Positions 32,220-42,200 of a stretch of DNA of 64,000 nt are shown here, in pieces. Under the pieces are notes generated by a model. That model worked only from the letters and a program-made list of their open reading frames with translations. It had not been told where the DNA came from and did not search any database. The stretch's first letter is position 1; every line of letters starts with the position of its first letter. This DNA is from JBBRVW01 sp038246545. GTDB taxonomy: Bacteria > Actinomycetota > Actinomycetes > JACCUZ01. The translations under genes and the position numbers were made by a program. The stretch covers positions 1 to 64,000 of the forward strand of contig JBBRVW010000015.1 of NCBI GenBank assembly GCA_038246545.1, in the 5' to 3' direction.

Positions 32220-35200
32220 TCAGTGCACGAGCTGGGCCGGGGTGCCCTGCGTCGGGATGACGAGCACCTGATCCGGCAGCAGCGCCTCGGCGACCGACCG
32301 GACGCCGAGCGCGCGCAACATCGTCGCCGCCGACAGCCGCATCCCCTCGGCCCGGACCGGGTCACTCGCCGCCGCCACCCGCGCCCACTCGTGAAGTGTC
32401 AGCGCCAGCTCGAAGTCCGCCTTGGCGTCGGTCGCCCGGCCCCGGCTCTGGTGCAGCCGTCGTTCGGCGCCGGCGAGGTCACCGGTCTGGGCCAGCGCGA
32501 GGCCGCCCAGACGGTCGAGCATCGCGAGGACGACCGGCATGCCGCCGAGGGTCTCGGCGCGGGCGCTTGCCTCGGTGAGGACCGGGAGCGCGGCCGCGCC
32601 GTCGCCACGGAGGACGAGGTGCTCGGCCTCCCGGCTGTCCAGCTCGACGAGGAACGCGTCGGCACCGATCCGCTCGAAGTGCCGGCGCGACTCGTCGAAC
32701 ATCTCGCGCGCCTCGTCGAAGCGTCCGCCCCGGCTCGCCACCCGGCCGAGGTTGCTCAGGCACAGCCCGAGGCCGACCGGGAAGGTCACCGACCGCCAGA
32801 GCGCCAGCGCCTCCCGGAACATTGCCTCGGCCTCCCCGAGGTCACCCTGGTCGGACAGGATCTCGCCGATGTTGTTCAGGGCGGTGCCGTCGACCATGAC
32901 GTTGCCGGACCGCCGGCACAGGTCACGGGTCCGCTCGTAGAACTCGCGGGCGACGTCCCACCGACCCTCGTAGTAGGCATCGATGCCGAGGTTGTTGAGC
33001 ACCCCGGCCTGCCCGAACAGGTCGCCGAGCCGCTCGTAGATCGGGAGGGCCTTCTCGCGGTAGTCGGCTGCCTCCGGCCGTCCGAGGTCGGTGAGCACCC
33101 AGTCCAGCAGGTAGTAGGCGTGGGCGAGGGTGGGCTCGTCGTGCAGCTGCTCGGCCGCGACGGCCGCGCGCTCGAGCAGAGGCAGGCTCTCGGCGTAGCG
33201 GCCCTGCCTGGCCCGGGCAGCGCCGTAGGCCATGGTCAGCTGGGCGCGCAGGCGGGCGGCGTGCTCGTCGTCGCGGTCGGCGATGCGCCGCCGAGCCCGG
33301 GTGTACCAGGAGAGCGCGCTGCTGTAGCGGCCGGAGCGCTCCCGGACCCAGCCCTCCTTCTTCAGCAGCCCGGCGACCCGCAAGTCGTCGTCGAGCACCG
33401 AGCGGCGAGCCTGCGCGAACGCCCTGGCCGCGTCGTCGTACCGACCGTCGAGCTCAAACGCGTCGCCCAGGTGCTCGCCGACCTCGGCCCGGTCGGCAGC
33501 CGTCACGTCCGGCAGGTGCACGGCGGCGTCGAGCGCCCAGCGCAGGAACCTGGCGGCTTCGACCGGGGCCGCGTTGCGACGAGCGCGCTCGCCGGCGGTC
33601 CGACAGCTGCGCCATGCGTCGACGTGCCGGTCTGCCAGGCGGTAGTGCAGCGCCAACAGGTCGACCAGCGACTCCTGCGCAGGGGCCCGGGGAGCGAGGA
33701 CGTCACCGACCTGGCCGTGCAGGACCCGGCGCCGTCGGAACGGCAGTCCCTCGTACGCCACGTCACGGACCATGACGTGCCGGAACCGCATGGCCCCGGT
33801 CGGGTCCGGGACGACGAACCTGTCGATGCGACCGAGCCCGTCCTCCACGGCCGGTACCGGCTGACCCGTGACCTCGGCCAGCAGGTCGACGTCGAACTTC
33901 GCACCCAGGACCGCCGCGACGCGCAGCAGCTCGCGGTCGGCCCGGTCGAGCTGGTCGATCGTTGCGCCGACCACCTCCTCCAGCGTGTCCGGCAGGAGGG
34001 CAAGGTCGGTGCCGTCGCTGCCGTCGGCGACGGCTTGCAGCAGCTCGCGCAGGAACAGCGGGTTGCCGGCGGCGCGGCCGGCCACGACGGCCCGCGCGCT
34101 GGGGACCAGCGGTCGCTGCTCCGCCACGCGCATCAGCAGCCGACTGCTCTCGTCGTCAGAGAGCGGTTCGAGCTCGAGGACTGCGGGTTCGGTGGTGGGG
34201 TTGGGCACCCAGCCCTCGTCACCGGGCCGGCGGGAGACGCACACGAGCCAGGGCCGGTCGGCCACGTGCGAGGTGATGTGGCCCAGCAGCTCAGCAGTGG
34301 CGTCGTCGAGGCGGTGCGCGTCCTCGACGAGGAGCACCATGGGGCCAGGCAGAGCCCGGGCGAGCAGGTTGGCCAGCTGGACGTGGCGCACCGTCGCGCG
34401 GAACTCCGCACCCAGGGCCGCGACCTCGGGGGTGTCCGGCAGGTCGACGCCGACGACGGTGGCGATCAGCGGCAGCCACGGCACTGCGCCCGGGTCGGCC
34501 TGCTGCACCGATGCGGTCAGCCTCGCCACGACGGTCTCGTCGTCGTCCCGCAGCGTCGCACCGATGAGGCCGCGCATCGCCGAGCGCACCGCGAAATACG
34601 GCGTCGCGGCGGAGTAGCGGCCGCCTTCGACCCGGATGACTGGGATGTCGTCGTGACCGAGCAGGGTCTCCGCGACCAGCCGCGACTTGCCGATGCCGGG
34701 CTCGCCGGTGACCACGACGACACCGCCCCGCCCCGCTCGGGCCGACTCCAGCGCGTCGGTGAGCACGGCGACCTCCGGAGTGCGGCCGACGAATGGCAGC
34801 TCGTGAGCCGTCGCCGTCCGGCCACCGGTCGGCGCACCGACCACCGAGGCCCGCACCGGGTGCGACTTGCCCTTGACTGTGAACGGCTCCAGCGCACGAA
34901 GCTCGAAGACTCCGTGGACATGGTCGAGCAACGCCTGGGTGGCGACGATCTCGCCCGTCTCACCCCTGCCCATGACCCGGGCCGCGAGGTTGGTGGCGTC
35001 GCCCATGACGGCGTACGTGCGGCGCTCGTCGGTGCCCACGTCGACGGCGAAGGCACGGCCGCGGTTGACGCCCGCCCTCACCTGCAAAGGACCCTGCACA
35101 GCAACGGTGTCGTGCAGGACGAGCAGGATCCGCTCCTCGTCGCGCTCGCCGAGCCGGGGAGCACCGGCGACCAGCAGGATCTTGCCGCCGCCGGCGTCGA

Positions 35201-36062
35201 CGTCGGTGGCGAGGAACGTGACGCCGTGCGCGACGCAGGACCGCTGGGCTGCGACGACGACGGCCTCCACCGCGGCAGCGACGGCGTCTGGCCCCTCGGC
35301 GTCGAGCAGCTCGTCGGTGCCGCGGAGCTGGACGAACGCGAGGCTTGCGACCCGGTGCTCGCCGTCCTCGCGACCGCTGCGGAGGTACTCGCGCAGCACG
35401 GCCGGGAGGCCGCGGCCGGCGACGTCGTCGGCAACCGTGCCCGCGGCCGGGGCGGCGGCCAGCGGTGCGCCGCGCAGCACGACCGGGCCGTCGTCGGGCA
35501 CCCGCAGCCAGGCGGGGTCGAGCTGGGCGGCCGCGACCGGCCCGACGAGGACCTCGCCGCCCTGCGCGAGGTTCTCCAGGTTGACTGCTGCCGAGACGAC
35601 GGACCCGACGGCGAACAGCTCGCGGTGACTGTCCCCGACGAGCAGCAGGTGGACGTCACCGGACTCGAAACCGATCGACATCGTGAGCCGCACCCAGCCA
35701 CCACCGGTGCGGAACCGGCGGAACGGTCGCAGCGCGGTGAGCAGGCCCTCGCCGCAGCCGGCCGCACGGCGTGCGTGGCCCTCGCCGGTGAACAGGAGCA
35801 GCAGGGCGTCGCCGCCGAACTTCACGAGGTCGCCGCCGGTCTCGGCCGCCACCGCCAGCAGTCTCCCGAAGACGTCGTTGAGGACGTCGGTGAGCTCCTC
35901 CGCGCCGACCTTGCCCTGACGCGCCAGCCGCTCGGTGAGCGGCGTGAAGCCGGAGACGTCGGCGAAGAGAATGGTGCCCTCGACCGTGCGGCGCCGCGCG
36001 TCCGGGTCGGTGGCCAGCCAGTCGAGAGCCACCCGGGCGAGGTACGGCGACAACGCATCCAT
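32220..36062 (-). CDS. soluble-adenylyl-cyclase-like protein: two cyclase domains, AAA ATPase, TPR tail
   Basis: A 1280-residue cytoplasmic protein with the layout of animal soluble adenylyl cyclase (C1-C2-ATPase-TPR). C1 (about 25-190) has both metal aspartates, Asp35 in LFADVSGFT and Asp85 in VKFGGDALLLLF, and Lys81, but its Asn-Arg region is degenerate (SVVSAAVNL). C2 (about 235-400) lacks the first Asp (ASLAFVQL) yet keeps the Asn and Arg in MGDATNLAARV. One composite active site is therefore expected. The ATPase (about 430-690) has GRTPEV, Walker A GEPGIGKSRL and Walker B LLVEDAHRLDD. The rest, from about 780, is TPR-like, with no DNA-binding domain at the C-terminus. ATG at 36060-36062 follows GGAG; a GTG at 36080 behind GGAGGG is also possible. 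Divergent from the giant secreted protein. Confidence 0.85.
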   Translation of the reverse strand: MDALSPYLARVALDWLATDPDARRRTVEGTILFADVSGFTPLTERLARQGKVGAEELTDVLNDVFGRLLAVAAETGGDLVKFGGDALLLLFTGEGHARRAAGCGEGLLTALRPFRRFRTGGGWVRLTMSIGFESGDVHLLLVGDSHRELFAVGSVVSAAVNLENLAQGGEVLVGPVAAAQLDPAWLRVPDDGPVVLRGAPLAAAPAAGTVADDVAGRGLPAVLREYLRSGREDGEHRVASLAFVQLRGTDELLDAEGPDAVAAAVEAVVVAAQRSCVAHGVTFLATDVDAGGGKILLVAGAPRLGERDEERILLVLHDTVAVQGPLQVRAGVNRGRAFAVDVGTDERRTYAVMGDATNLAARVMGRGETGEIVATQALLDHVHGVFELRALEPFTVKGKSHPVRASVVGAPTGGRTATAHELPFVGRTPEVAVLTDALESARAGRGGVVVVTGEPGIGKSRLVAETLLGHDDIPVIRVEGGRYSAATPYFAVRSAMRGLIGATLRDDDETVVARLTASVQQADPGAVPWLPLIATVVGVDLPDTPEVAALGAEFRATVRHVQLANLLARALPGPMVLLVEDAHRLDDATAELLGHITSHVADRPWLVCVSRRPGDEGWVPNPTTEPAVLELEPLSDDESSRLLMRVAEQRPLVPSARAVVAGRAAGNPLFLRELLQAVADGSDGTDLALLPDTLEEVVGATIDQLDRADRELLRVAAVLGAKFDVDLLAEVTGQPVPAVEDGLGRIDRFVVPDPTGAMRFRHVMVRDVAYEGLPFRRRRVLHGQVGDVLAPRAPAQESLVDLLALHYRLADRHVDAWRSCRTAGERARRNAAPVEAARFLRWALDAAVHLPDVTAADRAEVGEHLGDAFELDGRYDDAARAFAQARRSVLDDDLRVAGLLKKEGWVRERSGRYSSALSWYTRARRRIADRDDEHAARLRAQLTMAYGAARARQGRYAESLPLLERAAVAAEQLHDEPTLAHAYYLLDWVLTDLGRPEAADYREKALPIYERLGDLFGQAGVLNNLGIDAYYEGRWDVAREFYERTRDLCRRSGNVMVDGTALNNIGEILSDQGDLGEAEAMFREALALWRSVTFPVGLGLCLSNLGRVASRGGRFDEAREMFDESRRHFERIGADAFLVELDSREAEHLVLRGDGAAALPVLTEASARAETLGGMPVVLAMLDRLGGLALAQTGDLAGAERRLHQSRGRATDAKADFELALTLHEWARVAAASDPVRAEGMRLSAATMLRALGVRSVAEALLPDQVLVIPTQGTPAQLVH

Positions 36063-36291
36063 CGACGTCTCCACCGGCACCCTGCCCTCCGTTGCCTCGG
36101 GGCAAGTGTGCGGCCGGGAGCCGCTCCACGTCGACATGCTTGTCCGATCTGCCCCGTGGTGCCCCGGTGAGGGCGCCTCGGCATGGCCCGGGCTACGTAC
36201 CGGATAGCCCGTTCGGGTGGTTGGCGACACTCCCGGCGCGGGAGGAGGCTGCCAGCGGGCTTGGGGGGACACCGATGCCTGGGGGAGCTCA
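36063..36291. promoter_or_regulatory. divergent promoter region with a 7-bp inverted repeat
   Basis: The 229 bp between the cyclase/ATPase gene and the giant secreted protein must hold both promoters. It contains cgggcta-N9-tagcccg (36189-36195 and 36205-36211), a perfect inverted repeat suited to a dimeric regulator or a short hairpin. A G-rich stretch (gggggagctca) just before 36292 is the ribosome site of the giant gene. No riboswitch could be recognised. Confidence 0.4.
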
Positions 36292-39200
36292 ATGAACTGC
36301 ATCCAGCGGTGGACCGCACGCGTCGTACCGGCGCTGCTGCTGGCTGCCATGGTCGCCACGCTCGCTGGTCCGGCGGCCCAGGCCGACCCACCCGCCAGCG
36401 GACCTGGGTCCTACGACACGACCTTCGGGGCCGGCACCGGCCGGGTGAACTACGGCAGCGGCTTCGGTGAGTCGTTCGACTCGGTGGCCGTCCAGCCCGA
36501 CGGGAAGATCGTCGCGGGATTCCTGGGTGCCGGCAGCGGCGCCTACATCTACCGTCTCCTCGCCAACGGCACCCCGGATCCCGCCTGGAACGGCGGGAGC
36601 GCGTACGCGTGGACCGATGCCTCCGTCCCGGCCGTCGCGCACGGCCCGGCCGCAGCACTCGCGCAGGACTCCGCCGGACGAACGTACGTCACCTCGGCGG
36701 TCCTCGTGGGCTTCGAGATCGCGACACCGCAGGTCGCTGTTCTGCGCCTCACCCCGGCCGGTGTTCCGGACCCGACGTGGGGCACCAGCGGTACCGGTGT
36801 CGTCACGTACGACTTCGGCGGAAGCGCGAACGACCACGGCACGTCCGTCGTCGTGGACGACAGCGGGAACCGGGTGTACGTCGGCGCCTGGGAAGGACCC
36901 AACAGCGGCAACGGGACCGACTTCGCCGTGCTGGCCCTCCAGGAGGGCAACGGCGCCCTGGACAGCGCCTTCTCCGGCGACGGCCTCGCGACCACCGACT
37001 TCAACGGTGGCAACGACACGGTGCGCGACATCGCGATCGCCCCGGGCGGCGACGTGATCGCGGTCGGCTACGTGAAGGGGCCGGGCGGCGGCAACGACAA
37101 CACCGGCGCCTGGCGCCTCAACAGCGACGGCAGCACCGCGACCGGCTTCGGGGCGAACGGCAAGGCGGAGTTCGACCTCGCCAACGGCTTCAACGATGGT
37201 GCCCGCTCGATCGCCATCGATTCGCTCGGCTACTCCTTCGTCTCCGTCCGGGTCGAGGGCTCCGAGAATTCTTCGGGCGCTGTCCTGCGACTGGACACCG
37301 TCGGTGCCGCAGACACCGGGTTCGGACGCCTCAACGGCGCCGCCGGCGCGGGCTGGGTTCGCACCGGCTTCGGCGTCCAGTACAGCGAGAACGCCGCTGT
37401 GGCCGTTGACGAGGCGGGCCGGGCCGTGGTGGTGGGCGGGGCGAACGCTCCGACCGTCGCGCGACTCGTGGCGGACCGCTACCCGCAGGACACGACGTTC
37501 AACGGCTCCGGGTCCGAGACCCTCACCTGCCCCGGTGGCACGGCCGGCTCGGCGCAGGGTGTCGCCGTCCAGCCGGACGGCAACATCGTCGTGACCGGGA
37601 CCTGCCCGGAGTCGGTCAGTCCCTTCAACGCCAGCGTCAACGTCCTCTGGCGGCTCAAGGGCGGCAACGCCGTGCCGCTGCCTACACCCCCGATCGCTCG
37701 GGGCGGCGCGCAGACAGCCGTCCTCAACGCCACCGGCATCAGCGTCAACGGTTTGGGTCGCACGGTCACCGTGTCTCCGGGTGCTCCCCTGTCGCTGGCC
37801 TTCACCTACCACTTCGACAACCCGGTCGCCGACGACATCTGCAGCACGGTCTGTATCACCCAGGTGGTCGCGGGCTTCACCAACGCCGGGCCGGACCTGT
37901 GCTTCGATGCGGGCGGCGCGGAACTGAGCGGGCCGTCCGCCGCCGTCAGCGGCAACCTCACCGCGCCGGCCCGACCGGGCCGCTACTACATCTCCTTCGA
38001 CCGGGTCTACGAGAACGGTTGCACCGGCGGTGGCGGCACCTGGACCGGTGACGGCAAGTTCTGGGCCGGGAACATCGTCCCAGCACCAGGCACCTTCCTC
38101 GCCGAGGTGAACGTCGTCGACGGCGTCAACGGCCTGACCGTCGCTCCGGACCGCGCCACCGTCCCGTTCGGGCAGCGCACGATCCCGGTCGGCGCCATCT
38201 CGGCCGACGACCTGACCGGCTCGTTCGCCAACCTGCAGTCGTCGCCCCTGCGGGTGTCGCCGCTCCGGGTGTCACCGCTGCGCGTCTCCCCGCTGCGGGT
38301 CTCGCCGCTGCGGGTCTCGCCGCTGCGGGTGTCACCCCTGCGGGTGTCGCCCCTGCGGGTGTCACCCCTGCGGGTGTCGCCGATCCCGCTGTCCGACGTA
38401 CCCCTCGACCCGCCGAGCACCTGGACCACCGTCCTGGCTGGGACACCCTTCGCGAACCAGCCACTGCAGAACGTCACCCTGCAGCAGGTCCTGGACCTCG
38501 AGCCGCCGCCCGCGTCGGTGAGCGCGTTGTCGCTGGCCGACATCGACCTCAGCCGGACCGCCCTGCGCAACGTCAGCCTCGCCGCGTTCCTCCTCGGCAG
38601 CACCCCGGCGTCGGCGCTCGGGTTGTCCGACGTCCCCGCCGGCGTGAACCTCGGCAAGAGCCTGCTCGAGCTCGAGCTGACCGGCGTCGACATGTCTCCG
38701 GTCTACGTGCACGGGATCCAGCTCCGAGGGGTGACCCTTGCCGGCGATGCCCCCCTGGGGAGGATGCGCCTCGGTGACCTGTGGCTGTCCCAGACGCCGT
38801 TCGGCGCGGTGCCGCTGAGCCAGCTGCCGTCGACCTGGTACACCGCGTGCAGCGGGTGCACGACACTCGCCGACGCCCAGGCCAACAACGTCGACACGGG
38901 CGTCAAGGACGCGGCGACCGTCGCCGCGGTCCTGGCGCTGCCGTCGACGACGGTGAACCCGACTGTTGGCCAGGTGCTGCCCGGCCTGGTCTCCCGCGAC
39001 CAGCTCGGCTACGAGCGGATCCCCAGCAACCGGCTGGCCGCCGCCGCACCGCTGCCGAGCAGCGGCGTGACCTACACCGCCCGGTTCACGATCGACTGCT
39101 CCACGTCCAACGGGGCGGCGACCGTCGACTTCACCCTGCCCGCGGGGTTCCGACCCCTCCCGAGCACCGCCTCGGTGACGGTGGCCGGACTCGGATCGGT

Positions 39201-42200
39201 CCCCGTGACCCCCTCGTCGATCGCTGGAGGCCTCCGACTCACCACGTCAAACCTCGCCTGCAGTGGTGCGCCGCAGGTGACGGCCAAGGTGGACGCCGAA
39301 CCAGGGCTGGCTCTGGGGCCGACCACCGACTCCGTGACGGCACGCTTCGGGCCCGCGAGCACGACCGTCTCGGACGACTCCCCGGTCACCGTCGTGGACA
39401 CCGACACCGACACGGCGGTGCCGACCGAGGCAGGCAAGCCGACAGGGACGGTCTTCCTCGGCTACGTCTCCGCTCCCGGCAACCAAGACACCTACGTCGC
39501 CCCGACTTTGCCTGCAGGAACGAAGCTGACCGTCCGGCTGGCCAACGTCAGCCCGGGGCACGACGACGACCTGTCCGTCTTCGGCCCGGGCGTCCCGGCC
39601 CTGCACTCGTCGGTCGGATCCTCGCCGCTGCGCGTCTCCCCGCTGCGGGTGTCGCCGCTGCGGGTGTCGGGCGTCGACGACACGACGCTCGACCCGTCCT
39701 CGGACACCGGCACCGCCGGCACCGAGCCGCAGCCCGACGTACCGGTCCAGCCGCCGGCCGGGAGCACCGTGCTCGGTGTCTCGGCCAACCGCGGTGATGC
39801 CGAGGAAGGCCTCGCCTACACCGTGCCCGACGGCGCCTCCAGCGGCCCCACGACGATCGTCGTCAGCGGCTACAACGGCTCGAACGATAAGGCGCAGCCC
39901 TACTCCCTGCTCGTCTCGGTGGACCCGCCGGCCGCGCCGACGAGCTGCGCCGCGCCCTCCTTCCCGTCGCAGGGCCAGGGCACCGCCGGCACGTCCGTCA
40001 GCGGCCTGCCCGCCGGTACCGAGACGGTGATCCTCACCGACAAGAAGCGCCTCAGTGACCTCTACGGCTCGGCCGCGGCGACCAACGTCATGACGAAGCT
40101 GCAGACTCTCGCCGCGCGCACCGACGTCAAGGGTGTGGTGATCTCCGTCGAGGCGAACCCCGCCGTACAGACCGCTTACAACGCTTGGGACGCGGCGTCC
40201 TGCTCTCCGGCGAAGGCGAACCAGGTCGTCACGGCCATCAACGCCTACATCGACGGGATCCGTGCCACTAACTCAACCCTCAAGTACCTCGTCATCGCGG
40301 GCGGCGACCAGGTCGTCCCCATGGGTCGCGTTCCGGACCGGGTCGACCTCGACAACGAGTCGTCGTTCGCGCCGGAGCAGGTCTTGAACGGCAAGGACAA
40401 CGCGCTCAGCGGCTCGCTGCGCGGCGCCTTCCTGCTCAGCGACGACCCGTACGGCGACCTCAACCCGGCACCGTGGCTCGACAGCTCGCTCTATGTTCCC
40501 GACGTCGCCATCGGTCGCCTCGTCGAGACCCCTGCCGACATCACAAAGGCCGTCGACCAGTTCGTCGCCTCGAGCGGCGTGCGCGCACCCACGGCGGCCT
40601 ACACCGCCGGCTACGACTTCAACTCCGACGGCGCCCAGCTCGTCGCCGACCGGCTGGCCCAGCGCGTCGCAGCCACAGCGTCCGCCACGGCGATCAACGG
40701 CACCTGGTCCAAGACCGACGCGATCAACGGCATGGCCTCGGCCGCGCACGGCTTCATCTCCGTCAACGCGCACTACGACGCGTACCGGGCGCTCCCGGCG
40801 GACGAGTTCAGCGGCGGCACGCAGAACCAGCTGCTCACTCCCACCGATCTCCCGTCGGACCTCACAGGGGGCGTCCTCTTCACGATCGGCTGCCACACCG
40901 GTCTCAACGTGGCCGACACCTTCGTGGCCACGACAACCGAGGCGGTGCGGAAGGGCGACTGGGCGCAGGGAGTCGCCTCGCGGGGCGGCGTGCTCGCCGC
41001 GAACACCGGCTTCGGGTACGGGGACAGCGAAGCCGTCGCGTACAGCGAGCGCCTGATGGCCGACTTCGCGGCGAATCTCGATGGCCAGATGACGGTCGGG
41101 CAGGCACTGATGTTCGCCAAGCAGAGCTCCGTGCACCTGCCGATGGCTGTCGTGGACGCCAAGGTCATGCAGGAGGCAACGTTCTACGGCCTCCCGATGT
41201 ACAAGTTGGGCGCCGGCGGCATCTCCGCACCCGCGGTCCTGCCGACCGCACCGGTGACCGGCACGACCAGCTCCGCCGGGACGCCGCAGACCGCGTCCTT
41301 CACCGGGAGCAGGCAGCTCGTCCCGCAGTCCGGGCCCCGCGGCACCTGGTACGGCGTGCAGGGCGCGGGCTCGCCCGTGCAGGCGCCACTGGCCATCCCC
41401 GGCCGGCCGCTGCAGCCCGAGACCTCGGACTCCTACGCCCAGCCCACCGACGGCCAGGTGGCCCACGGCATCATCGTCGACGACCTCACGACGCGAGTGA
41501 CATCGGCGACCGGCTCGTTCAACCCGGTCTACTCCGCAGCCACACCCGACTCGAGCACCACGCGGCCCGAGCCGCAGACCGTCGGGGCGTTCTTCCCCGC
41601 GACGCTCGCCAACGTGGTCGAGCGGGCCACGCCGCAGGGCCTCCGGGACGTCATCGTGCTGCACCCGGGCCAGTTCCGCAGCAGCTCACCGGACAGCGGG
41701 CTGGGCTTCCAGCAGCTCACCGACGAGATGACGTACCACCTGCTGTACTCCGACAAGGCCGACGTGACGCCACCAGAGATCGGCACGGTCGACGGCACCG
41801 TGTCCGGCCCGACGGTCACCTTCACGGTGACCACCCCTGATGGTGACGTGAGGGCGGCTACTGCACTGTTCCTGGCGCGCAGCAGTACGACCGGGCAGTC
41901 GTGGACGCGAGTCCAGCTCACATCGACGAACGGACGCACGTGGAGCGGCAGCGCCCCGGCCGGGGCCGCGACGGTCGAGCAGTACTTTGTGCAGCTGCTC
42001 GACGACGCCAACAACGTGTCGGTGTCGAGCAAGAAGGGCCAGGACTTCGCGGCTCCGGCGCAGCCACCGTCCGCCGACGGTCCGGTGGTCCAGGTCGCCG
42101 GCACCCCGGTCGGCGGGTCGTACATCGGTCCACAGCAGGTGATGATCCTCGGCGCCGGGCCGGTGACCTACGGCGTCGGCACCGGTACCACGGTGGTCCC

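Noticed and set aside
32127..36170. A 1347-codon open frame on the plus strand, opposite the cyclase/ATPase gene
   Set aside because: It lies almost wholly on the antisense strand of a gene with clear domains; its translation is low-complexity Arg/Gln/Asp/His/Val-rich with no motif. Long antisense frames are normal at this GC content.
36189..36291. GEMM (c-di-GMP) or ydaO (c-di-AMP) riboswitch before the giant secreted gene
   Set aside because: An ACCGATGCC-like string hinted at GEMM, but the conserved pairing elements and tetraloop receptor could not be assembled by eye. A covariance-model search would be decisive.
38242..38391. CRISPR-like or non-coding tandem repeat
   Set aside because: Units are contiguous 15-mers without spacers, stay in frame and vary only at synonymous positions, so they are coding repeats.
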